Positions 1-6,363 of a DNA stretch of 7,558 bases are shown here, in pieces (the first letter of the stretch is position 1; every line of letters starts with the position of its first letter). The notes under the pieces are model-generated. The model saw only the letters and a program-made list of their open reading frames with translations, made no database searches and was not told where the DNA came from. A program made the position numbers and the translations under genes. This DNA comes from Oligoflexus sp. (lineage in GTDB: Bacteria > Bdellovibrionota_B > Oligoflexia > Oligoflexales > Oligoflexaceae), in NCBI GenBank assembly GCA_030151925.1, contig JASLCY010000160.1, positions 1 through 7,558 of the forward strand. The letters are read 5' to 3'.

Positions 1-261
1 GGTGAGGAAACGGTGATGGAGCTCTTCCGGAAAATGGATCGGCACGCAGTTGTGGGCGGCGAAGGCCGCTTCGACCTCAGCCTCGATCTCGGGCGTGAGC
101 GCTTCGGACAGCCCGTTCCAACCGAACCATTTGCTGTCTTTTTCCAGCAGCGGCGTGAGGCCGGTCGCCAGGCCGCCCGGGCTGGTTTCGAGCTGCACGG
201 CTTGGTCCTTGATCGAAGCGCTGTAGGGAAGACGATGCGATAACAATAAAGTGCGGCCCAT
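1..261 (-). CDS. otsA: Trehalose-6-phosphate synthase (GT20), N-terminal part only
   Basis: Reads leftward from an ATG at 261-259 and leaves the window after 87 codons, so the 3' part is missing. The family makes trehalose 6-phosphate from UDP-glucose and glucose 6-phosphate in the cytoplasm, for osmoprotection and desiccation tolerance. The translation begins MGRTLLLSHRLPYSASIKDQ and shows the GT20 N-terminal order: a hydrophobic strand ending in S-H-R-L-P (residues 8-12, equivalent to the usual S-N-R), the glycine loop PGGLATGL (28-35), then KWFGWNG (44-50), as in E. coli OtsA (GGLAVG ... WFGWSG). H replacing N in the S-N-R motif is slightly unusual. An AAGGAG Shine-Dalgarno lies 5 nt before the ATG. 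The gap to the upstream transporter gene is 162 nt, so a separate promoter is possible, but I see no convincing one. A fusion to a trehalose phosphatase domain cannot be ruled out because the C-terminus is outside the window. Confidence 0.85.
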   Translation of the reverse strand, partial: MGRTLLLSHRLPYSASIKDQAVQLETSPGGLATGLTPLLEKDSKWFGWNGLSEALTPEIEAEVEAAFAAHNCVPIHFPEELHHRFLT

Positions 262-423
262 GAGTGCTCCTTGGAGGATGAGCGCTGGATTGACTCTACC
301 GAAGAAGAGTGGCAATCCGGAGGGCCTCGGTCAAGCTTTCGGCGTGGGCCTAGGAACGAGTCATGCCTGCAAATAACCAATACAATAAGATCTTTTCTAT
401 CAAAAAATAAAATTCATCTTCTG

Positions 424-1308
424 TTACAAGCTGAGCAATACGACGCCAAAAAAGGCCGCGATCGTCGCGAAAATTTTTTCCCGAGTGAGCTTTTCGCGCA
501 GGAAGAGGACGGCGAGCAGAACGGTGAAGACGGTCGAGGTCTGGTTGAGCAGGGCCGCGACCGTGGCCTGCAGGTACTTGTAGCTGGCGATCCAGAGGAT
601 GATCGACAGATAGGAGCTGAAGAAACAGGCGCCGAACAGCTGAGGTTTATGCGGGGTGTTGATCACCTGGCTCAAGAGCTGCCTCTTGTTCGGCAGCCTG
701 ATGAAGAGGAGGGTCGCGGCGGTGAGCCCGCCCGCCATGCGCAGCGTGACGATCGAGAAGAGCGGCAGCTCCTGGAAAAACGGTTTGACCGCGACGATGC
801 CGATCGCCATCGAAAAGAGGCCCGCAGCCATGAGCAGCGCGCCCTTGGCGAGGTGAATCGATTCGCCTTCCGAGGCGGCGCCGCTCGGCTCATCATCCCT
901 CAGGAACAAGAGCGAACCGATGATGAAGAGTCCGCCGCACATCATCAGGGGCGTGGGCCGCTCGCCGAAGAAGATCATCGACAGCAGGATGACGAAGGGG
1001 CTGAAGAGGCATTCGAGTATCGCGACATGCGAGGCGCGGAGAAACCGCATGCTGCGCAGGACGATGGCATCCGAGATGCCTATGCCCAGGGCGCCGGAGC
1101 AGAACAGCAGGACCGATTGATAGGTCTGCGTCGGCCAGTGGAAACCGCCTTCGAACATAAAGCAGGTGATCAGGAGGAGCGGGAAACCGAGCAGGCTCTT
1201 GATGAAATTGAGCGCCAGGGGATGCAGGCTGGCGCCGGAGAATTTCAGGAGGATCACCGCGCACGACCACGTCAGAGCACAGAGCAGCGCGATTATCATT
1301 CCGAGCAT
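424..1308 (-). CDS. EamA/DMT-superfamily membrane transporter
   Basis: A 294-residue inner-membrane protein of the drug/metabolite transporter superfamily, with the usual length and layout: two tandem EamA repeats of about five helices each. Hydrophobic segments lie roughly at residues 3-22, 31-51, 63-85, 93-113 and 119-136, then a hydrophilic loop (about 137-153, rich in D/E/S/G), then 155-172, 180-200, 222-243, 248-270 and 276-293. Each repeat ends in the family's typical short charged loop before its last helix, FFGERPT in the first half and FLREKLT in the second. Members export or import amino acids, nucleotides, sugars or drugs; the substrate cannot be read from sequence. The ATG at 1308 follows a GGAG 7 nt upstream, and TAA is at 426-424. 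The gene is divergent from top6B and co-directional with otsA. The long open frame on the opposite strand is a GC-rich shadow: the hydrophobic pattern here is the real coding signal. Confidence 0.88.
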   Translation of the reverse strand: MLGMIIALLCALTWSCAVILLKFSGASLHPLALNFIKSLLGFPLLLITCFMFEGGFHWPTQTYQSVLLFCSGALGIGISDAIVLRSMRFLRASHVAILECLFSPFVILLSMIFFGERPTPLMMCGGLFIIGSLLFLRDDEPSGAASEGESIHLAKGALLMAAGLFSMAIGIVAVKPFFQELPLFSIVTLRMAGGLTAATLLFIRLPNKRQLLSQVINTPHKPQLFGACFFSSYLSIILWIASYKYLQATVAALLNQTSTVFTVLLAVLFLREKLTREKIFATIAAFFGVVLLSL

Positions 1309-1393
1309 CGAGGGTCTCCAGAGTAGCCCAGCCGGGCAAAGGTGGATTTACAACTAGCAAAAAATCTGCATAAATGCGAGGGAGGTCACTCTT

Positions 1394-1411
1394 TTTGATT
1401 CATGAATCAAA
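1394..1411. promoter_or_regulatory. Perfect 18-bp palindrome, candidate operator
   Basis: TTTGATTCATGAATCAAA is a perfect inverted repeat with no spacer, lying in the divergent intergenic region between the transporter gene and top6B. It has no T-tract beyond the normal flank and no loop, so it does not look like a terminator. An uninterrupted palindrome of this size suits the site of a dimeric helix-turn-helix repressor or activator. Its centre is about 95 bp from the transporter start codon and about 175 bp from the top6B start codon, so it could serve either gene. No regulator gene is present in the window. Confidence 0.5.
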
Positions 1412-1497
1412 GGGTTAGCGCCAAACTTTTGACGGTCTTACCTTCCTCGGAAGAGTTAGGTCATTGAGACATATTACGCCTTTCCTCTGCCCAAAAG

Positions 1498-1526
1498 AGG
1501 ACATAAGGCTCAAGATTTCGTATATT
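1498..1526 (+). promoter_or_regulatory. Candidate sigma-70 promoter for top6BA
   Basis: AGGACA (1498-1503, 4 of 6 matches to TTGACA) and TATATT (1521-1526, 5 of 6 matches to TATAAT) are separated by exactly 17 nt. Initiation near 1533 would give a leader of about 45 nt before the ATG at 1579. The -35 box overlaps the right arm of a small inverted repeat, TCCTCT (1483-1488) with AGAGGA (1496-1501), which could be an operator. The assignment rests on consensus matching only. Confidence 0.42.
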
Positions 1527-1578
1527 TGAGAGAAGTACCAGCACCACGTTGGAATCGCATGCGGAGAAGGGGGCGGAG

Positions 1579-3711
1579 ATGGAGGCCGGGGAAGGAAAAC
1601 GTGGCAAAGCCACACTTAAGACCAGCAGCACTGCTGAGTATTTCGCCAAGAACCTGCAGCAGGTGGGCTTTTCATCGCCCACCAAAGCGGTGCTGACGAC
1701 CCTGAAGGAAGCCTTCGACAACTCGATGGACGCCTGCGAGGACAACGGCATCCTGCCTTCCATCCAGATCGTGGTGGAGAAGCAGGGCAAAGGTTCCACC
1801 AAGAACACCGACCTCGTTTACATCTCGGTCGAGGACAACGGCCCCGGCATCCCCACCAAAGACCTGCCGATGGTGTTCGGCGAATACCTCGCCTCGTCGA
1901 AATTCGGCCGTGGCCGCTGTACGCGCGGCCAGCAGGGCATCGGCATCTCCGCGGCGACCACCTGGGCGATGCAGACCGCGGCGCAGGGCGTGAAGGTCAC
2001 GACCAAGACCAAGAACTCGAAAAAGGCCGTGCAGTGCCGCATCGAGATCGATCTGAAGAACAACAAGGGCCTCATGAAGGACAAGCTCGAGATCGACTGG
2101 TCGCCGAAGCACGGCACGCGCGTCGAGTTTTGGATCGACGGCCGCGTCCAGCTGAACGGCGAGGCCGGCCTCATCGCTTTCCTCAAGAGCAACGTGCTCG
2201 TGAACCCGCATCTCGAGATCCGCTACAAACTCATGGAAGAGGACGAGGTCTTCGTCGAGCGCGTGAGCGACCGAGTGCCCGAGATTCCCGACGCGACCGC
2301 GCCCCACCCCCACACCATGAAGCTCGGCGAGTTCCTCGCGCACGCGAAGCTCTACGGCAATATCCAGGTCAAGGAATGGCTCCTCACCGCCTTCTCGCGC
2401 GTGAACAAATCCGTGATAGAGATGCTGGTCGCGCAGCACGGAATCGCGAAGAAGCTCTTCGACCAGCATCTCAACTCGATCTCGGAAAACGATTTCAAGC
2501 AGCTCTTCACGGCCATCCAGGCCGCGGAGCTGCCGCCCCCGTCGACCGGCTCCGTGCTGGCGATCGGCGAAGAGGGCCTCGCGCGCAGCATCCTTCGCCT
2601 CGGCGACATCGATTACTTCTCGGTCGTGTCGCGCAAGCCGGCGATCTGCGACTTCAAGCCGGTCCAGGTCGAGGTCGCGATCGCGCGCCTCACCTCGCGC
2701 CTCGATTCCTCCGCGCAGGAGGAGGACGCGGTCGCGGAAGTGATCCGCTTCGCCAACCGCGTGCCGCTGCAGTTCGATAAGGCGAGCTGCGCGATCATGA
2801 AAGGCATCACGACCGTCAACTGGAAGACATACGGGCTGAAGCAGTCGCGCAACGCGCCGCCCAGCGGCCCCTTCATCATCGCCGTGTCGGTGGTCTCGCC
2901 CTTCATCAAATTCAAGAACGCCTCGAAGGAGACGATCGACGCCTCGGACGAGCTGGTCGAGGAGATTCGCCGGACCCTCATGCAGGCGGGGCAGAGACTC
3001 TCGAAGCACCTGCGCAAAGAGCATAAGGAAGCGATGCTCGAGAACAAGATCCAGCACATCGAGCAGTTCGCGCCTATCCTGGTGGAAGGCCTGGTCCGCC
3101 TCACCTCATCCTCGGCCACGCGCCGCGAGCTGGCCCACAAGGGCCTGCTGAAGATCCTCGGCCGCGAGGCGACGGACGCGAAGAACGAGCTGGCGGAAGC
3201 GGACCGTAAGCTCGAGGCGCACCTCGACAAGAAACGCAAGACGCTCGGCGCCGCGTTCGAGCTGATGATGGCGCGCGAGGAGGAAGGCTCCGACCTCGAA
3301 GCCGAAGGCAAGTCGGTGAAGAAGAAATCGACGGGCGAGACGGTGGACCTCATCGATATGCCGAAGATCAGCACCAAGTCGCATTCCGGCAAGGAACCCG
3401 ACGGCCTGGAAGGCTCGCCCGCCAAAGGCAAGGGCAAAGCTGGGAAGGGCGGCAAGGGCGCAAGCGCTGCTGCCAAGGCCGGCAAGGCCGGGAAGCCAGC
3501 TAAGGCTGCGAAAGCCGCCGGCAAGACCGCGAAAGGAGCGAAGCCAGCTAAGGCGACGAAACCGGCTGCCAAGGCCGGCAAGCCTACGAAGCCAGCCAAG
3601 CCCGCTAAAGCGTCGAAACCTGCAAAGCAGGCTAAACCCGCGAAGGCGGCCAAGGCCGCTAAAAACGCCAAACCCAAGAAGAAAACAGCTTCGAAAGCGA
3701 AGAGGAAATAA
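1579..3711 (+). CDS. top6B: Type IIB DNA topoisomerase VI subunit B with histone-H1-like lysine tail
   Basis: ATPase subunit (710 aa) of Topo VI, which as a B2A2 tetramer passes one duplex through another using ATP to relax or decatenate DNA. GHKL/Bergerat motifs are complete: N-box EAFDNSMDA (residues 44-52), DNGPGI (86-91), GQQGIGIS (117-124), HGT (178-180). An H2TH-like stretch follows (about 270-340, opening FSRVNKSVIEML), then the transducer, with N-W-x-x-Y-G-L (414-420) and a candidate switch lysine K450 in NASKETI. Archaeal homologues usually end soon after the transducer, at roughly 530 aa. This protein adds a charged helical region (about 510-612) and a Lys/Ala/Pro tail (about 615-710). 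The ATG at 1579 is preferred over an in-frame TTG at 1549 because AAGGGGG sits 5 nt before the ATG and nothing comparable precedes the TTG. It is translationally close to top6A. Identification is firm; the role of the tail is inferred. Confidence 0.93.
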   Translation: MEAGEGKRGKATLKTSSTAEYFAKNLQQVGFSSPTKAVLTTLKEAFDNSMDACEDNGILPSIQIVVEKQGKGSTKNTDLVYISVEDNGPGIPTKDLPMVFGEYLASSKFGRGRCTRGQQGIGISAATTWAMQTAAQGVKVTTKTKNSKKAVQCRIEIDLKNNKGLMKDKLEIDWSPKHGTRVEFWIDGRVQLNGEAGLIAFLKSNVLVNPHLEIRYKLMEEDEVFVERVSDRVPEIPDATAPHPHTMKLGEFLAHAKLYGNIQVKEWLLTAFSRVNKSVIEMLVAQHGIAKKLFDQHLNSISENDFKQLFTAIQAAELPPPSTGSVLAIGEEGLARSILRLGDIDYFSVVSRKPAICDFKPVQVEVAIARLTSRLDSSAQEEDAVAEVIRFANRVPLQFDKASCAIMKGITTVNWKTYGLKQSRNAPPSGPFIIAVSVVSPFIKFKNASKETIDASDELVEEIRRTLMQAGQRLSKHLRKEHKEAMLENKIQHIEQFAPILVEGLVRLTSSSATRRELAHKGLLKILGREATDAKNELAEADRKLEAHLDKKRKTLGAAFELMMAREEEGSDLEAEGKSVKKKSTGETVDLIDMPKISTKSHSGKEPDGLEGSPAKGKGKAGKGGKGASAAAKAGKAGKPAKAAKAAGKTAKGAKPAKATKPAAKAGKPTKPAKPAKASKPAKQAKPAKAAKAAKNAKPKKKTASKAKRK
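3421..3708 (+). repeat. Imperfect 48-bp (16-codon) repeats encoding the top6B basic tail
   Basis: This low-complexity part of top6B encodes residues 615-710, about one third lysine, the rest mostly alanine, glycine and proline. Between residues 631 and 678 three 16-residue units share the pattern x-x-K-x-x-K-x-x-K-P-A-K-x-x-K-x, with a fourth unit shifted by one residue. The DNA shows the same period: an identical 18-mer at 3469-3486 and 3565-3582 (96 bp apart), and an identical 14-mer at 3493-3506 and 3541-3554 (48 bp apart). Many synonymous differences separate the units, so selection on the protein pattern rather than very recent duplication seems likely. Confidence 0.8.
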
Positions 3712-3714
3712 GCG

Positions 3715-4866
3715 ATGCGTGGAAAAGTCCTTCAGAGCGATATTCCCGTCCTCAGTCAAGAACTCTGTGAACGCCTCCTCCGCGATCTGGAGAAGGCGAA
3801 GCGCCCGGTCATCGAAGCGACCAAGTGCAGCCTCGACAACTCGATCTACAACCACAAGGTCGGCTACCTGACGCCCGGCGAAAAAAGGGTCCGCACCGAG
3901 CTGAACGTCGCTTCGGTGAAAAAGATGTCGCGCGCGATCTTCATGCTGGAGATCCTGCTCCGCAACATCTCGACCGGCGCGGTGAACACCAAACGCGAGC
4001 TGTACTATATCTCCAAAGGCGAGGTAAAGCACAACAAGCACCTGAAGCCGATCGACTTCGCCGATCAGGACGAGTCCGACTCCATCATCGACTTCATCTG
4101 CGAGATCGTGGAATGCTACCGCGAGGAGATGAACTGCTACGCGAACGATCGCGGCGGCCAGACCTATTCGCAGCAGCTGGTCGTCGAAGAGACCCTGAGC
4201 GACGGCGGGCGCGCGGTCATCGACCTCTCGCAGCTCGGCACCTCGCCGTTCCAACCGAAGAACCGCCCGCAGAACCTGACCCTGCGCGCGAAGAAGAAGA
4301 TCGACTACTGCTTGATCGTGGAATCGGAAGGCACGGCCAATACCCTGGTCGCGAACGGCTTCACCAAGAGGCACAACTGCATCATCGTCGGCGCGCAGGG
4401 CGTGCCCTCGAACGCGGTGCGCGGCTGGCTCAAAAGGATCCAGGACCAGCTCAAGGTCCCGCTCTACTTCTTCGGCGACCTCGATGCCTACACCCTGCAG
4501 AACATCTTCCGCACCCTGAAAGCCGGTTCGGCCGCCTCGCTGATCCGGAACTCGGATTATTCCGCGCCCGAGGTGCGTTTCCTGGGCGTTCTCCCCGAGG
4601 ACATCGCGCGGTTCGACCTCGACGACTACCCCGTGCGCGAGAGCGATGCCCAGGAATACCGCGCCTTGAAAAAGGCCAAGGACGCGCTCGAGAACGACCC
4701 CTTCTTCAAGGACAAACGCAATAAAGGCCTGGCGGACATCCTGCGTTGGCTCCTCGAGAACAAGCGCCGTTGCGAACAGCAGGCCTTCTTCACCGTGGAT
4801 CCCCGCGACCCGACCATGCCGGAAAAGATCATCGTTGAGAAGATACGCAAAGGCAATTTCGTCTAG
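3715..4866 (+). CDS. top6A: Type IIB DNA topoisomerase VI subunit A (Spo11-like)
   Basis: DNA-cleaving subunit, 383 aa, close to the usual archaeal length. It forms a transient 5'-phosphotyrosyl link to each strand. The winged-helix (5Y-CAP) domain covers about residues 60-150 and carries the tandem tyrosines in KRELYY (93-98); Y98 is the expected nucleophile and R94 the conserved arginine. The Toprim domain follows from about 195: VESEGT (202-207) supplies the metal-binding glutamate E203, and GDLDAY (254-259) supplies the D-x-D pair D255/D257. Between them, VIDLSQLG (168-175) matches the linker seen in archaeal homologues. GDLDAY differs from the common D-A-D-P-Y-G form, a notable divergence that still keeps the acids. 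The ATG lies 3 nt after the top6B stop, with AGAGGA (3701-3706) inside the end of top6B as its Shine-Dalgarno, so coupled translation is likely. The subunit should act with the adjacent B subunit. Confidence 0.93.
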   Translation: MRGKVLQSDIPVLSQELCERLLRDLEKAKRPVIEATKCSLDNSIYNHKVGYLTPGEKRVRTELNVASVKKMSRAIFMLEILLRNISTGAVNTKRELYYISKGEVKHNKHLKPIDFADQDESDSIIDFICEIVECYREEMNCYANDRGGQTYSQQLVVEETLSDGGRAVIDLSQLGTSPFQPKNRPQNLTLRAKKKIDYCLIVESEGTANTLVANGFTKRHNCIIVGAQGVPSNAVRGWLKRIQDQLKVPLYFFGDLDAYTLQNIFRTLKAGSAASLIRNSDYSAPEVRFLGVLPEDIARFDLDDYPVRESDAQEYRALKKAKDALENDPFFKDKRNKGLADILRWLLENKRRCEQQAFFTVDPRDPTMPEKIIVEKIRKGNFV

Positions 4867-4895
4867 ACGCCATCGCCTTTATGAGGTGGTGTCTA
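4864..4895 (+). terminator. Hairpin at the end of top6A, weak terminator candidate
   Basis: TAGACGCCATC (4864-4874) pairs with GGTGGTGTCTA (4885-4895) over 11 bp including two G-U pairs, with a 10-nt loop. The top6A stop codon forms the first three bases of the stem. The following sequence is pyrimidine-rich (CCTCCTTTTCTT at about 4899-4910) but the T run is not immediate. It could end top6BA transcription, or be an attenuating or mRNA-stabilising structure. Confidence 0.4.
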
Positions 4896-4985
4896 ATGCC
4901 TCCTTTTCTTCGGTGTCAAGATTCTGTACTATGAATGGTGTGGTAGCGTATCAGGCTAGTGATGTGCGGAAACTGATTTACACGG

Positions 4986-5252
4986 ATGATAGATATGTCG
5001 CAGCACGATGATGGCTCAATGAAAGCATTAGTAGAATACGTAGCAAAAGCTCTGGTGGACGAGGTGGATCGCATCGAGATCAGCGAGATCACCGGCAACC
5101 AGACCAATATTATCGAGCTTAAAGTCGCCAAAGAGGACATAGGCAAGGTAATCGGTCGCCAAGGACGTACAGCCGACGCGATCAGAACCATTCTGAACTG
5201 TGCGGCCGCTAAACTGAACAGACGTTATATCCTTCAAATCATTGACGAGTAG
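4986..5252 (+). CDS. khpA: KhpA-type KH-domain RNA-binding protein
   Basis: A small protein made almost entirely of one KH domain of the KhpA/YlqC family. The family binds RNA, often as a heterodimer with the Jag/KhpB protein, and affects cell division and envelope growth in Gram-positive bacteria. The GxxG RNA-binding loop is intact in IGKVIGRQGRTADAIRT, followed by the family-typical alanine-rich helix and AAKLNRR. The first ATG (4986) gives 88 aa, with in-frame alternatives at 4995 (85 aa) and 5019 (77 aa). The usual family length is about 75-80 aa, starting M-K-x-L-V-E-Y, which matches the 5019 start exactly. None of the three has a strong Shine-Dalgarno, so the start is unresolved. The gene is often found beside rpsP and rimM; here it follows top6BA and is 4 nt upstream of a NagZ gene, with which it is probably co-transcribed. 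Confidence 0.9.
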   Translation: MIDMSQHDDGSMKALVEYVAKALVDEVDRIEISEITGNQTNIIELKVAKEDIGKVIGRQGRTADAIRTILNCAAAKLNRRYILQIIDE

Positions 5253-5256
5253 ACCT

Positions 5257-6261
5257 ATGGGATCCTCACAGGCTAGCGCAGTCATTTTAACTGCGCTGGA
5301 AGGCGTCCGCCTAAGTCCCGAAGAACTTCGGGTCTTCGAGGCGATGCCTCCCGCAGGTTTTACCTTATTCCGTCGCAATACCTCGCCCCGTTTCTCGGAC
5401 ACGCGCGAACTCGTCAGCGAGCTGCAATCCCTGCGCCTTCCTCATGAGCCGCCGCTGCTCATCGCCATCGATCAGGAAGGCGGTCGCGTCGCTCGTTTGA
5501 AAGCGCCTTTCCCCGAGTTCGGCCCGGCGATGGACCTTGCCGGCGGACGCACCGACGAAGCCGCGCGCATCGAAATCGAGAATATCGGCTTTACGATGGC
5601 CGCGGCTCTCAAACAGCTCGGCATCAACGTGGATTTCGCGCCCGTCCTCGACATCCTCACCCGGGACGAGAACGTCGCGATCGGCGATCGTTGTTTCGGC
5701 CGCGACGCCGAGAGCGTGCGGATCCGTTCCGGAGCTTTCCTCAAAGGCCTCCAGGCCGGTGGGGTGCTCGGCTGTCTCAAGCATTTCCCGGGCCAGGGCG
5801 ATGCCGGCGTCGACACCCACGAAACGGGCGCTTTGATCACCGCCGACCGCCAGACCCTGATGACGAGGGAAATCGCGCCCTTCGCGAAGCTGATTCCCAG
5901 CGCGCCGATGGTGATGATCTCGCACGCGGTCTATCCCGCGCTGGATCCCGATAAACCGGCCAGCCTATCGTCGCGCATCATGCTCGATCTCCTCCGCGCT
6001 GAGCTGGGTTTCCGAGGCCTGATCGTGAGCGACGACATGAACATGAAGGCGATCGACCAAAGCCAAAAACCCTGGTGCGAAGCGATCATCACCTCGATCG
6101 CCGCCGGCGCGGACCTCGTGCTGGTCTGCCGCGAGATCGAACGTTACCGCTGGGCCGCCGAAGCCATCGACGCCGAGGCCGCGAAAAGCCCCGCGTTCAA
6201 GAAACGGCTGGAAGATGCGATCGATAGGGTCGCCGCCACCCGAAGCCGACTGATACGCTAA
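5257..6261 (+). CDS. nagZ: Beta-N-acetylhexosaminidase, NagZ-type (GH3)
   Basis: A 334-aa glycoside hydrolase family 3 enzyme, close to the 341 aa of E. coli NagZ, with no signal peptide, as expected for the cytoplasmic enzyme that removes GlcNAc from anhydro-muropeptides during peptidoglycan recycling. Motifs are in the right order: substrate-binding IDQEGGRV (residues 71-78), KHFPGQG (175-181), the D-T-H of the NagZ acid/base loop (D186-H188, normally D-S-H), and VSDDMNM (257-263) with D259 as the expected nucleophile. KHFPGQG has Q where KHFPGHG is common, a conservative change. The ATG at 5257, 4 nt after the khpA stop, is preferred over an in-frame TTG at 5242 that would overlap khpA; neither has a strong Shine-Dalgarno, suggesting coupled translation. 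NagZ products can also signal to AmpC-type beta-lactamase induction in some bacteria; no such system is visible here. Confidence 0.92.
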   Translation: MGSSQASAVILTALEGVRLSPEELRVFEAMPPAGFTLFRRNTSPRFSDTRELVSELQSLRLPHEPPLLIAIDQEGGRVARLKAPFPEFGPAMDLAGGRTDEAARIEIENIGFTMAAALKQLGINVDFAPVLDILTRDENVAIGDRCFGRDAESVRIRSGAFLKGLQAGGVLGCLKHFPGQGDAGVDTHETGALITADRQTLMTREIAPFAKLIPSAPMVMISHAVYPALDPDKPASLSSRIMLDLLRAELGFRGLIVSDDMNMKAIDQSQKPWCEAIITSIAAGADLVLVCREIERYRWAAEAIDAEAAKSPAFKKRLEDAIDRVAATRSRLIR

Positions 6262-6279
6262 AGCCTTTCCACCCGACTA

Positions 6280-6295
6280 CGGCGCCCTCGCGCCG
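6280..6295. repeat. GC-rich inverted repeat after nagZ
   Basis: CGGCGC (6280-6285) and GCGCCG (6290-6295) form a 6-bp stem with a CCTC loop, 18 nt after the nagZ stop. It is followed at once by a 10-bp AT palindrome, GAAATATTTC (6300-6309), and a short T run (6312-6316). It may protect the 3' end or slow polymerase ahead of the stronger terminator at 6327. Confidence 0.4.
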
Positions 6296-6326
6296 ACTCG
6301 AAATATTTCCGTTTTTCATGATTAGC

Positions 6327-6363
6327 AACCCGCGAATTTCACAAGGAATTTGCGGGTTTTGTT
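6327..6363 (+). terminator. Rho-independent terminator of the khpA-nagZ unit
   Basis: AACCCGCGAATTTC (6327-6340) pairs with GGAATTTGCGGGTT (6345-6358) around a tetraloop ACAA, giving a 14-bp stem with two G-U pairs and a GC-rich base. The run TTTTGTT follows directly (6357-6363). This is a textbook intrinsic terminator reading rightward; the reverse orientation lacks a T tract. It separates nagZ from the prepilin-like gene. Confidence 0.85.

Noticed and set aside
271..1326. 351-codon open frame on the plus strand opposite the transporter gene
   Set aside because: Its product is a charged, arginine/glutamate-rich composition with no domain, typical of the antisense of a GC-rich membrane-protein gene. 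The minus-strand frame has ten helices, an EamA pattern and a Shine-Dalgarno.
1429..1457. TTGACG at 1429-1434 as a -35 box for top6B
   Set aside because: At 16-19 nt spacing there is no acceptable -10 hexamer (AGAGTT at 17 nt).
1549..1551. TTG as an upstream start for top6B (10 extra residues)
   Set aside because: No Shine-Dalgarno at a usable distance, whereas ATG 1579 has AAGGGGG 5 nt upstream and reaches the conserved domain with the normal N-terminal lead.
1672..3057. 461-codon antisense open frame within top6B
   Set aside because: Arises from strong third-position GC bias; the product is a low-complexity Arg/Leu/Asp/His mix with no recognisable domain, while the plus strand encodes clear Topo VI motifs.
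2613..3677. 354-codon antisense open frame across the end of top6B, with an Ala/Leu/Phe-rich start resembling membrane helices
   Set aside because: The apparent hydrophobic segment is the complement of the Lys/Ala/Pro repeat (AAG and GCC codons read as Leu/Phe and Gly/Ala), so it is an artefact of the repeat.
3106..4374. 422-codon antisense open frame spanning the top6B/top6A junction
   Set aside because: Shadow of two well-supported genes; no motif or convincing start signal.
4904..4932. TTTTCT / TACTAT as a promoter for khpA
   Set aside because: The spacing is 17 nt but the matches are only 3 of 6 and 4 of 6, too weak to list as a feature.
5242..5244. TTG start for nagZ overlapping the end of khpA
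   Set aside because: Adds five residues not typical of the family and lacks a Shine-Dalgarno; ATG at 5257 gives a normal NagZ N-terminus.
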